DNA from: an uncultured Clostridia bacterium
GTDB taxonomy: Bacteria > Bacillota > Clostridia > UBA1381
Length of the DNA: 64,000 nt
Direction of reading: 5' to 3'
NCBI GenBank assembly: GCA_934489015.1
Contig: CAKSSN010000008.1
Coordinates: 43,900-107,899 of the forward strand
In this document: positions 1-8,280 of the stretch, in pieces
Layout: each line of letters opens with the position of its first letter
How positions within the stretch are numbered: position 1 is the stretch's first letter
The notes under the pieces: model-generated
Told to the model about the DNA's origin: nothing
Databases searched by the model: none
Seen by the model: the letters and a program-made list of their open reading frames with translations, nothing else
Position numbers and translations under genes: made by a program

Positions 1-18
1 AAATACAAGAACTCTCAT
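1..18 (-). CDS. cas2: Cas2 N-terminus, cut by window edge
   Basis: Four bases after the cas1 stop, the minus strand opens an ATG at 16-18 and reads MRVLVF before the window ends. This is how many type II Cas2 proteins begin. Cas2 forms the spacer-integration complex with Cas1. Only six codons are visible, so the call rests on position directly behind cas1 plus this short match. The rest of the gene, and csn2 if present, would lie to the left of the window. Confidence 0.75.
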
Positions 19-22
19 AAAT

Positions 23-904
23 CTATAGCTCATAACTGTAAAATTTCAGAAGAGAAGCGTCGTTTTCATTCATTGCGTCAAAGAAACCGCGGCAGTAGAT
101 TTTAATTGAATTTATAAGAAACTGTTTTGTGCCGTCTATTTTAACCATAGTATTAAGCATATCGAGCATAATATGCTTTTGTTCCTTTTCAAAAATTTTG
201 AAATTACACTCCCTAACCCTTATATCTACCAATATTCTGTATGGCTCCATTATATCGGAAGCAAGATTAAACGGATTTGTCGTTGAACAGTGGAAAATCC
301 CCAGCTGCGTAAGATACCCGTTTGCAACAATTTCCCTTGAAAAAGCGGAGCTTAAAAGCTTATAGCCGTAATCAAGCGCTGCATTGACAGCACCGCCTGA
401 GCCGCGCGTAAAGTCCATGCCGAAAAGGGCATTAAAATACACTTTTGCGGCATGGCCCTCTCTGTTTGATTTGTCGGCAAATTCTATTTCTCCGATATAT
501 TTTTTCAAAAGCTCAGCTACGCCGCCCTTGCCGACCATTTCAAGATGTTCTGCCTGCTTTCTGATTTTTTCGGCAACAATTTCACTCCATACAAGCCCCT
601 TTGTTTCCGAATTCCATTTAATTTGTCTTTGGATTTTTCCGCTGCAATCATAGCTTCCATAATACTGCACAAGCTCCGCGCACGGATCTCTTGACGAATC
701 GCAGAAAATCACCTTTATTTTTCGCTTTGCAAGCTCTGATAAAAGACAGCCTGTTATTGACACAGCCGTACTCTCAATCATCAAAATAGAAATTTCGTCA
801 AGATAAACTCGTTTTGTTTCATCATCAGACGAGCGCATAACAAGATAATTCTGCTTTAAGTCAAGCTTGCAGCGACTTGTTATTGTAACCATTCTCCAAC
901 TCAT
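23..904 (-). CDS. cas1: CRISPR-associated endonuclease Cas1 (type II)
   Basis: A 293-residue Cas1, the integrase that inserts new spacers at the leader end of the array together with Cas2. The start MSWR and the following RCKLDLK are typical of type II Cas1. The metal-binding residues appear intact: Glu in NREGHAAKVYFN, His in GIFHCSTTNPFN, and Glu in the following ASDIMEPYR. The start codon overlaps the cas9 stop by four bases (ATGA, 901-904), so the two are translationally coupled. Cas2 follows four bases after the stop. Length is normal for the family. The sequence resembles II-A Cas1 more than other subtypes, but csn2, which would settle the subtype, is outside the window. Confidence 0.97.
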   Translation of the reverse strand: MSWRMVTITSRCKLDLKQNYLVMRSSDDETKRVYLDEISILMIESTAVSITGCLLSELAKRKIKVIFCDSSRDPCAELVQYYGSYDCSGKIQRQIKWNSETKGLVWSEIVAEKIRKQAEHLEMVGKGGVAELLKKYIGEIEFADKSNREGHAAKVYFNALFGMDFTRGSGGAVNAALDYGYKLLSSAFSREIVANGYLTQLGIFHCSTTNPFNLASDIMEPYRILVDIRVRECNFKIFEKEQKHIMLDMLNTMVKIDGTKQFLINSIKIYCRGFFDAMNENDASLLKFYSYEL

Positions 905-3900
905 AGCTTCATAAGATTTTCCGAACGCTTTTCAAATAAGCCTGTCGGACTTTGGTCTATAATGCGCACGTCCTCAAATTTCAAATTTGAAATGCAGGAG
1001 TTTATCGTTATAACACCACTTTGTGAGCTGCATCCCACAGCTTTCAAATCACATCCACTGCTCCGTCCGGTTTTAAAAACAGATACTATATTTAAAATAA
1101 TCTTTACCTGTTCCTCAACAGATAACACATCAAATTTATTTAAATTATCTTCAAGCTTTTCAGCTATACTCCTCATTATAGATAACTTTTTAAATATAGC
1201 CGAGCTAAGTTTGCTTTTCAAAATATTGTAAAGCTCCAAATTTTCTTCCTTTGTTATTTTATCAAATTCCGGGCTGATTTTAACAGGTCTTTTTTGTTCT
1301 TTTGCCTTTTTAACATTATTTGAAAGGCGCAAAATATAGTTCTCCCATTTTGGCTCTAAAATCAGAGGAATTGCAGATGCAAGGCCTATTGTTGCTCCCT
1401 TATTAAGTTTTGAAACTATATTTAATCTAAAGCCATCCAATTCGAGCATAGAATTAATTTTTATAATACGCTTTTGCGGCAGTATCTGCGGATTTATAAG
1501 TCCGTATCTCCACGCCAAATATTGTGCCGCCGCTCCATCATCTTTATTTACAAAAGGCTCGGCATACAAAAGGTCAACAGGCATAATAGAAATCACTTTT
1601 TTGCCCTTGATCTCATGACGAACAAGAGTAAAGAACGTGGTTTTTGTGCTGTTATATCCTCCGTATTTTGATGTATCAAGCCCGGCTTTAATGGGAATAA
1701 GGTCATTTTCGCCGCGCGGTGCCTTATTAATTGTAACATCATAAAGCTGACCCTGCTTGCAGTAAGCATATCTGACATAATTAATATCATTTCTGCTCAT
1801 CATCTTTTTTACCGTATTAAAGCTTGTTCCGTCCGCTTTCCATGCACATTCATCTCCGCGCACAATGTCATGCGATAAAAGTCCCTGATCCTTTTTCTCT
1901 GTAAGCTTTACAGTGTATTTACGATTGGCAGCGCTCTCTCTTATAAAGTTTATAGGACTTTTTGTAAACATAACATTATAAACGTTACCCATAACAATAT
2001 TAAGATATGCGTCCTTTGCATGATGAAGATCATTTATATCGCGGCTTTTTGCAAAGCCGAAAGCATGACGAAATTCGCTTGCAAGCCTTGCTTTAACATA
2101 TACAATTTCAGAATTCGGGCAAAGCTGTTCAAGAACGGCAGCAACGACTTTTGTAGCTTGTCTTGTTTCAACGATTTGCCTGTTTATAAATCCCGCAAGC
2201 TCCTCATCGGTAAAATCAAAGCTTCTTGTAAGGCGGTGGAATTTCTCAGGAGAAATCAGCTTTTTATCAAAAAGCATTTTCCAAAACGGAGTCATTTTAT
2301 TTCTTATTTCAGACGAGAGTGGGAAAGAATCGCTCTTCTTTCCGTTTTTATCCTTTTCAACAAGCGCCATATTATCAAAGCTGTCATCCTTAACTCGCGC
2401 TCTCGGATAAATATGGTCTATATCATATGTATTCGAGGTAAGCAAAAGATTAAAATCTATTTTCTCACCCGTATATAAGCTTCTGCCAAGCTGCATATAA
2501 TAAAGGTATACTTTTTTGCTTTTAAGCCTGTCTTCATTCTCGTTTTCAAGCTGACTTATTATATCGGCATACACAGCCTTATCAACAGCCTTAAATTTTT
2601 CTTTAAGCTGATCCTTTCTCGATTTTGTTCTACCGGTATCTTCGGCGCCTCTTGCCATCTCAATAAAAATCTTCTTAGGATGCTCTTTTTTTATCTTTAC
2701 AATTTCCTTTACTATGCCAACTGTTCTGTAAATAGCTCGTCTGACAGCCGGAGAAACATATGCCTCATCTATCATCTGAGATACAGTGCGCGGCTTATCC
2801 GAATAATAATCGCTGTTTAATTCATCAATCGTTTTCATATAATCAAAGTTATCCGACAAAAGCTCCATAAGATTATAATTTGTTTCCCACAAAGCCTGAA
2901 TAATTGTTAATAATTCTCCGGTTTCCTTATTTACAGCCTGTATTCCGTTTAAAAGCTTTTCCGAAAGATTTCCGTAATCGCTCAGCTTAAGAGAGGAAAT
3001 ATATTTTATATCCTCATCGCTTAGGCGGTAATTAGCCTTAAGCCATTTTGTAAGGCGTTTTTTATCGGTTGTTACGGTTATTCTTGCAATTATATCCTCG
3101 ACCTGTTTTTCATTCAATGCGCCATTTCTTATAAGACGCTCAAACATATGAAGCGATTTAAGCTTGACATTAACGGTATCGTCTATTCCGTCAATTTTTT
3201 CACACATAAATCCGCGTGATATAAAATATTCGCGTATTTTTTTCTTTGTAACAGTGCTTTTTCTGTCAACAAACAAATCCTCATAAAGCCCCTGCTTCTG
3301 CTCAACCGTTATCGGATTTCCGTCAAGCTTAATTTTATTTATTGCATTAAGCGCCATAAATTTTGAATAAAGCAGCGAATTTTTCGGCAAAACATCTTCA
3401 CCGGCAAGCCATGAGCATTTAGAGGTCATTCTTCTTATAAAAGCGTTTTCACTTTTATCAAGATCAACCATATCCTCAAAATTCCACGGATAGATTTTCC
3501 CTGCCTTACGCTCAATCCATGCATGATCTCCGAATTTATTTAAAGGACCTACATAATAAGGTATTCTGAATTCAAAAACAGACAAAACCTTTTCCGAAAC
3601 AGACAGTCCGCTTTCATCACGAGCTTTTAAAAAGTCAAAATAATTTTCCGCATTATCAAGTATTTTTTTAAGCTCATACCAATACATCTGATAAGGAATA
3701 AGCCTGTTATCCGAATTTTTCTGCTTCGGCATAAAGCTAAAATCATCTATGCGGCTTTTCATTTCATTAAAAAGCTCACTGTCGGAGTCATCAACCTTAA
3801 CATCCTTCAAAAGCTTTTTTAAATATGTACAAAATTCCTCCTGAGTTGCTTTTTTCTTTATAACTCCGCCTGTAACATTTTTTACATTATAAGAATACGC

Positions 3901-4947
3901 AGCATAATTATCTGCTCTTGCAATTTTAAAAGCATCCTTATAATCTGCATCCGAAAGATATTTTTTTACAATATATTTAAGGTTTTTCAAATCTTCTTTG
4001 TGCTGCTCATAAACCTTTACCTTTGTTCTTGAAATATATTTTTCACTCTCTCCGTTCATCATACGAGTGAGCGCCGACCAGTCGTAAATTCCCTTTAAAG
4101 CAAGCAGCAAATCACTGTCATCGCCTATTTCTCCAAGAACTTCTTCTATTTTTTCCTCAACATCCGACTTTGAAAATGAGATTTTATTGTTTTCAAGCTC
4201 TTTGTATGATTCATTTTCAAAAAGAACGGAAAGAGAAAATGCCTCTCCGCACATTGCTTTTATTATTTCCTTTTCTCTTGTATTGGGCTTTACAGGAGAA
4301 AACAAAAGCTCCGTTACAACCTTTTCCGTTCTCTTCATACCTCTTTCGCAAGTAAGCGCATTACCAAGCTCAGCCGCCGTTACAGAATTCCCGAGCGGCT
4401 CTTCAAAGCATTCGGTAAATGTTTTATATACATTATCAAAAGATAAAACAGAATCAATGTTTTCTTTGTTTACATCAAAAAGGAAATGACCCCTGTGCGT
4501 TACTATATATGAAACTGCAAGATAAACAAGCCTTATATCATGAGGCTCAGAATTATCAATAAGCTCCATTATAAGATGATGAATTGTTTTTGTATAACTC
4601 AGCTTGTTATATTCGCTGCTCCTTAAATAATCAAGCGTCGGGTCGGTCTTTTTATCCTCATTATACAGAAAGCTTTCATCAAGGCGCTTATAAAAATCCT
4701 CATCTGTTTTCCCTATTTCCTCCGCAAAAAGCTCACGAACAAGCTGACGGCGTTGATTTCTTCTTTGAAGACGGCGTCTTCCCGTTCTGAAGGCTCTTCT
4801 TCCAGCCGCCGTTTCAGCCTCATCAAAAAGACTGACACCCCACATTGACTTTCCGTTAAATTTGCTTATCTTGTATCCGTCGTCAGTAACTGCATACCCG
4901 ACAGAATTAGTACCTATATCAAATCCCACAAAATATTTTTCCGCCAT
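901..4947 (-). CDS. cas9: CRISPR-associated endonuclease Cas9
   Basis: RNA-guided DNA endonuclease of about 1348 residues. RuvC-I is FDIGTNSVG near residue 10, followed by an arginine-rich bridge helix (GRRRLQRRNQRRQ). RuvC-II is IFIEMARG near 763, HNH is YDIDHIYPRA with the His near 845 and a later NMALVEKDKNGKKSD, and RuvC-III is HHAKDAY near 979. All catalytic residues are present, so the nuclease should be active. The reading frame extends to an ATG at 4965. I prefer the ATG at 4947 (MAEKYFVG) because AAAGGGG lies eight bases before it and the upstream ATG has no ribosome site. It lies downstream of the array on the same strand, with its own promoter at 5024-5052. Confidence 0.98.
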   Translation of the reverse strand: MAEKYFVGFDIGTNSVGYAVTDDGYKISKFNGKSMWGVSLFDEAETAAGRRAFRTGRRRLQRRNQRRQLVRELFAEEIGKTDEDFYKRLDESFLYNEDKKTDPTLDYLRSSEYNKLSYTKTIHHLIMELIDNSEPHDIRLVYLAVSYIVTHRGHFLFDVNKENIDSVLSFDNVYKTFTECFEEPLGNSVTAAELGNALTCERGMKRTEKVVTELLFSPVKPNTREKEIIKAMCGEAFSLSVLFENESYKELENNKISFSKSDVEEKIEEVLGEIGDDSDLLLALKGIYDWSALTRMMNGESEKYISRTKVKVYEQHKEDLKNLKYIVKKYLSDADYKDAFKIARADNYAAYSYNVKNVTGGVIKKKATQEEFCTYLKKLLKDVKVDDSDSELFNEMKSRIDDFSFMPKQKNSDNRLIPYQMYWYELKKILDNAENYFDFLKARDESGLSVSEKVLSVFEFRIPYYVGPLNKFGDHAWIERKAGKIYPWNFEDMVDLDKSENAFIRRMTSKCSWLAGEDVLPKNSLLYSKFMALNAINKIKLDGNPITVEQKQGLYEDLFVDRKSTVTKKKIREYFISRGFMCEKIDGIDDTVNVKLKSLHMFERLIRNGALNEKQVEDIIARITVTTDKKRLTKWLKANYRLSDEDIKYISSLKLSDYGNLSEKLLNGIQAVNKETGELLTIIQALWETNYNLMELLSDNFDYMKTIDELNSDYYSDKPRTVSQMIDEAYVSPAVRRAIYRTVGIVKEIVKIKKEHPKKIFIEMARGAEDTGRTKSRKDQLKEKFKAVDKAVYADIISQLENENEDRLKSKKVYLYYMQLGRSLYTGEKIDFNLLLTSNTYDIDHIYPRARVKDDSFDNMALVEKDKNGKKSDSFPLSSEIRNKMTPFWKMLFDKKLISPEKFHRLTRSFDFTDEELAGFINRQIVETRQATKVVAAVLEQLCPNSEIVYVKARLASEFRHAFGFAKSRDINDLHHAKDAYLNIVMGNVYNVMFTKSPINFIRESAANRKYTVKLTEKKDQGLLSHDIVRGDECAWKADGTSFNTVKKMMSRNDINYVRYAYCKQGQLYDVTINKAPRGENDLIPIKAGLDTSKYGGYNSTKTTFFTLVRHEIKGKKVISIMPVDLLYAEPFVNKDDGAAAQYLAWRYGLINPQILPQKRIIKINSMLELDGFRLNIVSKLNKGATIGLASAIPLILEPKWENYILRLSNNVKKAKEQKRPVKISPEFDKITKEENLELYNILKSKLSSAIFKKLSIMRSIAEKLEDNLNKFDVLSVEEQVKIILNIVSVFKTGRSSGCDLKAVGCSSQSGVITINSCISNLKFEDVRIIDQSPTGLFEKRSENLMKL

Positions 4948-5023
4948 CTCCTTAACCCCTTTCATTCGTCTGTATCATTTAATATTGTAAATTAATCGTC
5001 AACATTTTACATTTATTAAGTAT

Positions 5024-5052
5024 ATTCTACCATACTTTTTCTTATTTGTCTA
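5024..5052 (-). promoter_or_regulatory. cas9 promoter
   Basis: On the minus strand, TAGACA (5047-5052) and TAGAAT (5024-5029) are separated by 17 bases. A transcript would start near 5016 and give a 5' leader of about 70 bases before the cas9 ATG at 4947. It lies downstream of the array terminator, so cas9 need not depend on array read-through. Confidence 0.6.
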
Positions 5053-5122
5053 TACCTTTTTACAAAATTATTTTATTTTTCTAAATTAAGATAATCGTTT
5101 TAATTTGTGTAAACACATAAAA

Positions 5123-5150
5123 GAAAAAAGCGCTCTTAAATTGAACGCCG
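5123..5150 (-). terminator. Rho-independent terminator after the CRISPR array
   Basis: Read on the minus strand, GCGTTC and GAGCGC form a six-pair stem (one G-U) around a seven-base loop, followed by six T. It sits between the leader-distal repeat and the cas9 promoter and would end the pre-crRNA transcript. Confidence 0.65.
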
Positions 5151-5203
5151 TAAATATTATTAGAATTATCAAAAACCATATTAAATAAAAATATAATTAT
5201 AAG

Positions 5204-5503
5204 ATTTAAATATCCTATGAAATTACACTACTCTCAAACATGCGTCCGGCTGCAATTATTGACCGCTTCGTCTAGTTACCCTATGAAATTACACTACTCT
5301 CAAACTATAAGAACAAAATCGGCAGCATAGCTATGGTCTAGTTACCCTATGAAATTACACTACTCTCAAACCAACATATCATAATATTTTTTTTGCAAAT
5401 TGTCTAGTTACCCTATGAAATTACACTACTCTCAAACAGGAGTGAAGAAAATGATAAATAAAGGCGAGTCTAGTTACCCTATGAAATTACACTACTCTCA
5501 AAC
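5204..5503 (-). CRISPR. CRISPR array, 5 repeats and 4 spacers, type II
   Basis: Five 36-base repeats lie at 5204-5239, 5270-5305, 5336-5371, 5402-5437 and 5468-5503. The four spacers are each exactly 30 bases (5240-5269, 5306-5335, 5372-5401, 5438-5467). In crRNA sense (minus strand) the repeat begins GTTTGAGAGTAGTGTAATTT and ends GGGTAACTAGAC, a type II style 5' end. The leftmost repeat keeps 26 bases exactly but is degenerate in its last ten, which marks the leader-distal end. The leader is therefore on the right and the array is transcribed leftward towards cas9. The four complete repeats are identical. Confidence 0.98.
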
Positions 5504-5610
5504 CTCAAATTTAAGAAAACGCCATTACACGCCGCATAAATTCAAAGGGCATTGTGATAAATTCCGGCAATTTCATAAAAGAAATTACAAAATCCACAAA
5601 GACTCTACAC
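5504..5610 (-). promoter_or_regulatory. CRISPR leader with ATTTGAG anchor
   Basis: On the minus strand the bases directly before the first repeat are ATTTGAG (5504-5510). This matches the leader-anchoring sequence described for type II-A streptococcal arrays, where Cas1-Cas2 (with Csn2 and Cas9) integrates new spacers. The leader also holds a short hairpin (GTAATTTC and GAAATTGC arms, about 5563-5588). About 100 bases separate the array from the promoter at 5615-5643. Confidence 0.7.
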
Positions 5611-5614
5611 ATTT

Positions 5615-5643
5615 ATAATACACCAATTTTTCCAAAAAGTCAA
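5615..5643 (-). promoter_or_regulatory. CRISPR array promoter
   Basis: Minus-strand TTGACT (5638-5643) and TATTAT (5615-5620) with a 17-base spacer form a near-consensus sigma-A promoter. Transcription would start near 5608, run through the leader and the repeats, and stop at the hairpin at 5123-5150. Confidence 0.75.
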
Positions 5644-5696
5644 GACAAAAACCAAATTTTACGTGCAAAATATTTTATTTTTTTACCGAAAAGTAC

Positions 5697-5725
5697 TTGA
5701 ATTAAGCAATATAATATGTTATAAT
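5697..5725 (+). promoter_or_regulatory. Promoter of the membrane protein gene at 5781
   Basis: TTGAAT (5697-5702), a 17-base spacer and a perfect TATAAT (5720-5725). The predicted start near 5732 lies just before the inverted repeat at 5743-5758, so a repressor bound there would block the first transcribed bases. Confidence 0.75.
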
Positions 5726-5742
5726 TAGGAATAATACTAATT

Positions 5743-5758
5743 CGGAACAGTTGTTCCG
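5743..5758 (+). promoter_or_regulatory. LexA/DinR-like operator candidate
   Basis: CGGAAC and GTTCCG form a perfect six-base inverted repeat around AGTT. The core GAAC-N4-GTTC equals the core of the Gram-positive SOS box, although the flanking pair is G/C rather than the usual C/G. It lies between the predicted transcription start and the GGAGG ribosome site (5766-5770). The alternative is a small hairpin in the 5' untranslated region. Confidence 0.45.
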
Positions 5759-5780
5759 TATGACCGGAGGTTGATACTAA

Positions 5781-6362
5781 ATGGCTAAAAAGGACGATAA
5801 AACGAACGCAGGAAGCAGCGTTGTTGACGAAAAAGGCAATGTTATAGAATTTGAAAACGAGAAAGCCCCTAAATTTCCTTTTCTGTTAAGGCGGGTTATT
5901 GAAATTCTTCTTATTTCCTTTGTGAGCTCTCTTCCGTTTGCGATTTTATACGCTATCGGATTTTCAAATTCGGAGTCATGGGCGTTTAAATTTATGGGAG
6001 CATCGCTTGCAATATTTACAATTGCAAACATATACTTTTTCAGAGTATTTTACTACAGCATGGGAAACAAGCGCGTTTACTTTAATGTAAACATTACGGC
6101 GTATCTGATTTTTGCGGCAATAAACATTGCATTTCTGCTGCTGTTTCATGACGAAACGCTTCCGAGCGCATATTCGTTTATATTTATGCCGATGAAGCTT
6201 GCAAACCTGTTTTTAAACAGAATTTACACAACGGGCGCGCGAGCAACGGAATTTCAGACTATTTCCGCTGTTTTAACACATCTTATGATGTTTGTTATAA
6301 TATTTCTTGCTCCGGCGGAAATGTATTCGTTTGACAAGCCGAAAGCACCGAAAAACAGATAA
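5781..6362 (+). CDS. Four-helix membrane protein of unknown function
   Basis: A 193-residue protein I do not recognise. A charged, Lys/Glu-rich N-terminus of about 35 residues precedes roughly four hydrophobic helices (about residues 40-62, 70-95, 105-125 and 160-182), and the C-terminus is basic. There is no signal peptide or catalytic motif. It has its own promoter (5697-5725), a LexA-like box and a GGAGG site ten bases before the ATG. It precedes mazG by 17 bases and may be co-transcribed with it. In related clusters of Bacillus this position before mazG is held by spoVB, but this protein is too short and unlike that exporter. Confidence 0.85.
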   Translation: MAKKDDKTNAGSSVVDEKGNVIEFENEKAPKFPFLLRRVIEILLISFVSSLPFAILYAIGFSNSESWAFKFMGASLAIFTIANIYFFRVFYYSMGNKRVYFNVNITAYLIFAAINIAFLLLFHDETLPSAYSFIFMPMKLANLFLNRIYTTGARATEFQTISAVLTHLMMFVIIFLAPAEMYSFDKPKAPKNR

Positions 6363-6379
6363 AGGCAGGTAAGGACTAA

Positions 6380-7114
6380 ATGGAAAAGCCAACTCTTAAG
6401 GACAAATACACAATTGAAGATTTAATGGATATTTTAACGGTTTTACGCTCTGAAAACGGCTGCCCGTGGGATAAGGTCCAAACGCATGAAAGCATTAAAA
6501 AAAGCCTTATAGAAGAGTCATACGAAGCGATTGACGCGCTCGACAGAGGCGACGACGCGCTTTTTGCAAACGAGCTCGGAGATGTGCTGCTGCAGGTTGC
6601 GTTTCACGCAAAAATAGCTTCAGAGCGCGGCGCATTCGATTTTGACAGTGTTCTTTATGAGGTTTGCAACAAGCTCATAACGCGCCATACACACGTTTTC
6701 GGCGGTGATCATGCTCAAAACGCCGAAGAAGCGCTGAAAAACTGGGATAAAAACAAGAAAAAGGAGCACGCGGACGCTCCCGACTATCAGATACTCGATG
6801 AAGTTCCGCACCATCTCCCCTCTCTTTTAAGGGCAGAAAAAGTTCAAAAGAAAGCCTGTTCATTCGGCGCAAAGCAAAAGCCGGTTGGTGAAGAGGCTGA
6901 CGAAATGATAAGACTGTTAAGCTCACTTAAGGATAAATATGACAACGGCAAGGACGCGTCAGGCGAAATGAAGCACATTTTATTCTCCTGCGCCGCTCTT
7001 GCAAAAGCTCTCGGAGGCTGTGCGGAAACGGACCTTGCGGATGAAATTAATGCTTTTATTGACAAATTCAAGAAATCCGAGCTTCAAGAAAAGCAAGAGA
7101 ATATAGAGTTTTAG
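6380..7114 (+). CDS. mazG: Nucleoside triphosphate pyrophosphohydrolase MazG
   Basis: Hydrolyses NTPs and dNTPs to monophosphates and pyrophosphate, removing aberrant nucleotides. The N-terminal half carries the full MazG fold: CPWDKVQTHESI near residue 28, the metal-binding LIEESYEAIDAL, then ELGDVLLQVAFHA near 70. HVFGGDHAQNAEEALKNW follows, as in house-cleaning MazG enzymes. The C-terminal half (EEADEMIRLLSSL onward) looks like a worn second MazG domain. Length (244) is close to the usual 260. It opens the conserved mazG-to-divIC gene order of Firmicutes. AAGGA precedes the ATG. Confidence 0.95.
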   Translation: MEKPTLKDKYTIEDLMDILTVLRSENGCPWDKVQTHESIKKSLIEESYEAIDALDRGDDALFANELGDVLLQVAFHAKIASERGAFDFDSVLYEVCNKLITRHTHVFGGDHAQNAEEALKNWDKNKKKEHADAPDYQILDEVPHHLPSLLRAEKVQKKACSFGAKQKPVGEEADEMIRLLSSLKDKYDNGKDASGEMKHILFSCAALAKALGGCAETDLADEINAFIDKFKKSELQEKQENIEF

Positions 7115-7197
7115 CCATATTTTTTAGATGAATTGAATATATTTGAGCAAAAAAACAGTGCAAAATAGAAGAAAATAGTAAAAAAACAAATAAACAC

Positions 7198-7226
7198 TTG
7201 ACATTATGCGCATTCTGTAATAAAAT
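7198..7226 (+). promoter_or_regulatory. Promoter of the HU gene
   Basis: Perfect TTGACA (7198-7203), a 17-base spacer and TAAAAT (7221-7226), in the AT-rich gap after mazG. It gives hup its own strong transcription, as expected for an abundant protein. Confidence 0.8.
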
Positions 7227-7287
7227 ATAGGTACGAACGTATTATGCTAAAAAGCATAGATGTATCTTAATAAGGAGGAAATTAATT

Positions 7288-7563
7288 ATGAACAAAACAG
7301 AATTAGTAGCAGCTATTGCTGAAAAGGCAGAGCTTTCAAAGAAAGACGCTGAAAAAGCAGTTGCAGCATTCATTTCAACAGTATCTGATACTCTTACAGC
7401 AGGTGACAAAGTTCAGCTTGTTGGCTTTGGTACATTTGAGGTAAGAACAAGAGAAGCAAGAACCGGCAAAAACCCGCGTACAGGCGAGGCTATTGAAATT
7501 GCTGCTTCTAAGGTTCCCGCTTTCAAAGCAGGTCAAGGCCTTAAGAGCGTAGTAAACAAATAA
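7288..7563 (+). CDS. hup: DNA-binding protein HU
   Basis: A 91-residue HU-family nucleoid protein that bends and compacts DNA as a dimer. It starts MNKTELVAAIAEKA and carries the signature GFGTFEVRTREARTGKNPRTG, whose beta arms insert into the minor groove. It ends in the usual PAFKAGQGLKSVVN. AAGGAGG lies about ten bases before the ATG. HU sits between mazG and rqcP here, whereas Bacillus keeps hbs elsewhere. The insertion of hup at this spot is common in Clostridia. Confidence 0.98.
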   Translation: MNKTELVAAIAEKAELSKKDAEKAVAAFISTVSDTLTAGDKVQLVGFGTFEVRTREARTGKNPRTGEAIEIAASKVPAFKAGQGLKSVVNK

Positions 7564-7635
7564 TTATATTTGCTATATTTCAGGGACAGGCAACGCCTTT
7601 GTGCAGCAGCCTGTTCTTGTTATATGCAGCAGCAC

Positions 7636-7650
7636 GCCGCGAAAAGCGGC
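7636..7650 (+). other. Short hairpin between hup and rqcP
   Basis: GCCGC and GCGGC form a perfect five-pair stem around GAAAA, without a following T-run. It is too weak for a terminator. It may mark an mRNA processing or stability site at the 3' end of the abundant hup message. Confidence 0.3.
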
Positions 7651-7670
7651 AGGATATTCGGAGTATAACA

Positions 7671-7913
7671 ATGAGAATTGACAAATATCTTAAAGTTTCA
7701 AGACTTATCAAAAGACGCACCATAGCAAACGAAGCCTGCGACGCCGGACGAGTTACGGTGAACGGAAAAATAGTTAAGGCTTCCTATGACGTCAGTGTCG
7801 GAGATATAATCGAAATAAAGCTCGGTCAGAACACGCTCAAGGTCAGCGTTGAAGCAGTTGCCGAGCACGTTTTAAAGGACGAGGCGAAAACTCTTTATAA
7901 GGTAATATCATAA
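7671..7913 (+). CDS. rqcP: S4-domain RNA-binding protein RqcP (YabO)
   Basis: An 80-residue S4-domain protein. The start MRIDKYLKVSRLIKRRTIANEACDAG-like region is diagnostic: residues RIDKYLK, RRTIANE and GRVTVNGK are visible. RqcP works with RqcH on stalled 50S subunits to drive alanine tailing of nascent chains (established for the Bacillus protein). An open frame extends upstream to 7599, but CGGAG lies a few bases before the ATG at 7671 and homology begins there, so I use that start. It follows the conserved order hup-rqcP-yabP. Confidence 0.93.
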   Translation: MRIDKYLKVSRLIKRRTIANEACDAGRVTVNGKIVKASYDVSVGDIIEIKLGQNTLKVSVEAVAEHVLKDEAKTLYKVIS

Positions 7914-7969
7914 ATTACGTTCGTTTTTCATATACTTTCTGTGACTATAAGTTTCGGGAGGTATATAAA

Positions 7970-8236
7970 ATGCAGGATAAATTAAATACAAAGCAGCTTT
8001 TAACACTCGAAAACAGAAAACTCCTCACTCTCACCGGAGTGAGCGACGTTATAAGCTCTGACGAAAACGCTGTCAGACTTAACACAAGCTGCGGCAAAAT
8101 GATTATAACAGGCTCCGGTCTGTCGATAGGTAAAATAAGCACCGAAAGTGGAGAATTTACCCTTTCGGGAACAGTAAACAAAATAGAATACAAGGCGGCA
8201 AAAAAATCAGGCTCCGTTGCGTCGCTGTTTCGCTGA
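7970..8236 (+). CDS. yabP: Spore coat/cortex assembly protein YabP
   Basis: An 88-residue YabP. Family features visible are the early LENRKLLTLTGVSDVISS, the central GSGLSIGKISTESGEFTLSG and the short basic end. YabP is made in the mother cell during sporulation. Its presence beside yabQ marks the organism as an endospore former. The gene has a GGGAGG site ten bases upstream and is followed by yabQ after 44 bases. Confidence 0.93.
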   Translation: MQDKLNTKQLLTLENRKLLTLTGVSDVISSDENAVRLNTSCGKMIITGSGLSIGKISTESGEFTLSGTVNKIEYKAAKKSGSVASLFR

Positions 8237-8280
8237 AAAACACACTTTATTAAAACATCAGCGAAAAGGAGGCGAACGCT

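Noticed and set aside
5563..5588. Leader element as a tracrRNA
   Set aside because: Only 11 bases pair with the repeat, the lower stem is absent, and no nexus or terminator follows before the array.
5400..5618. 72-codon open frame across the CRISPR repeats
   Set aside because: It consists of repeats and spacers plus the leader, repeats the same peptide from each repeat and has no ribosome site.
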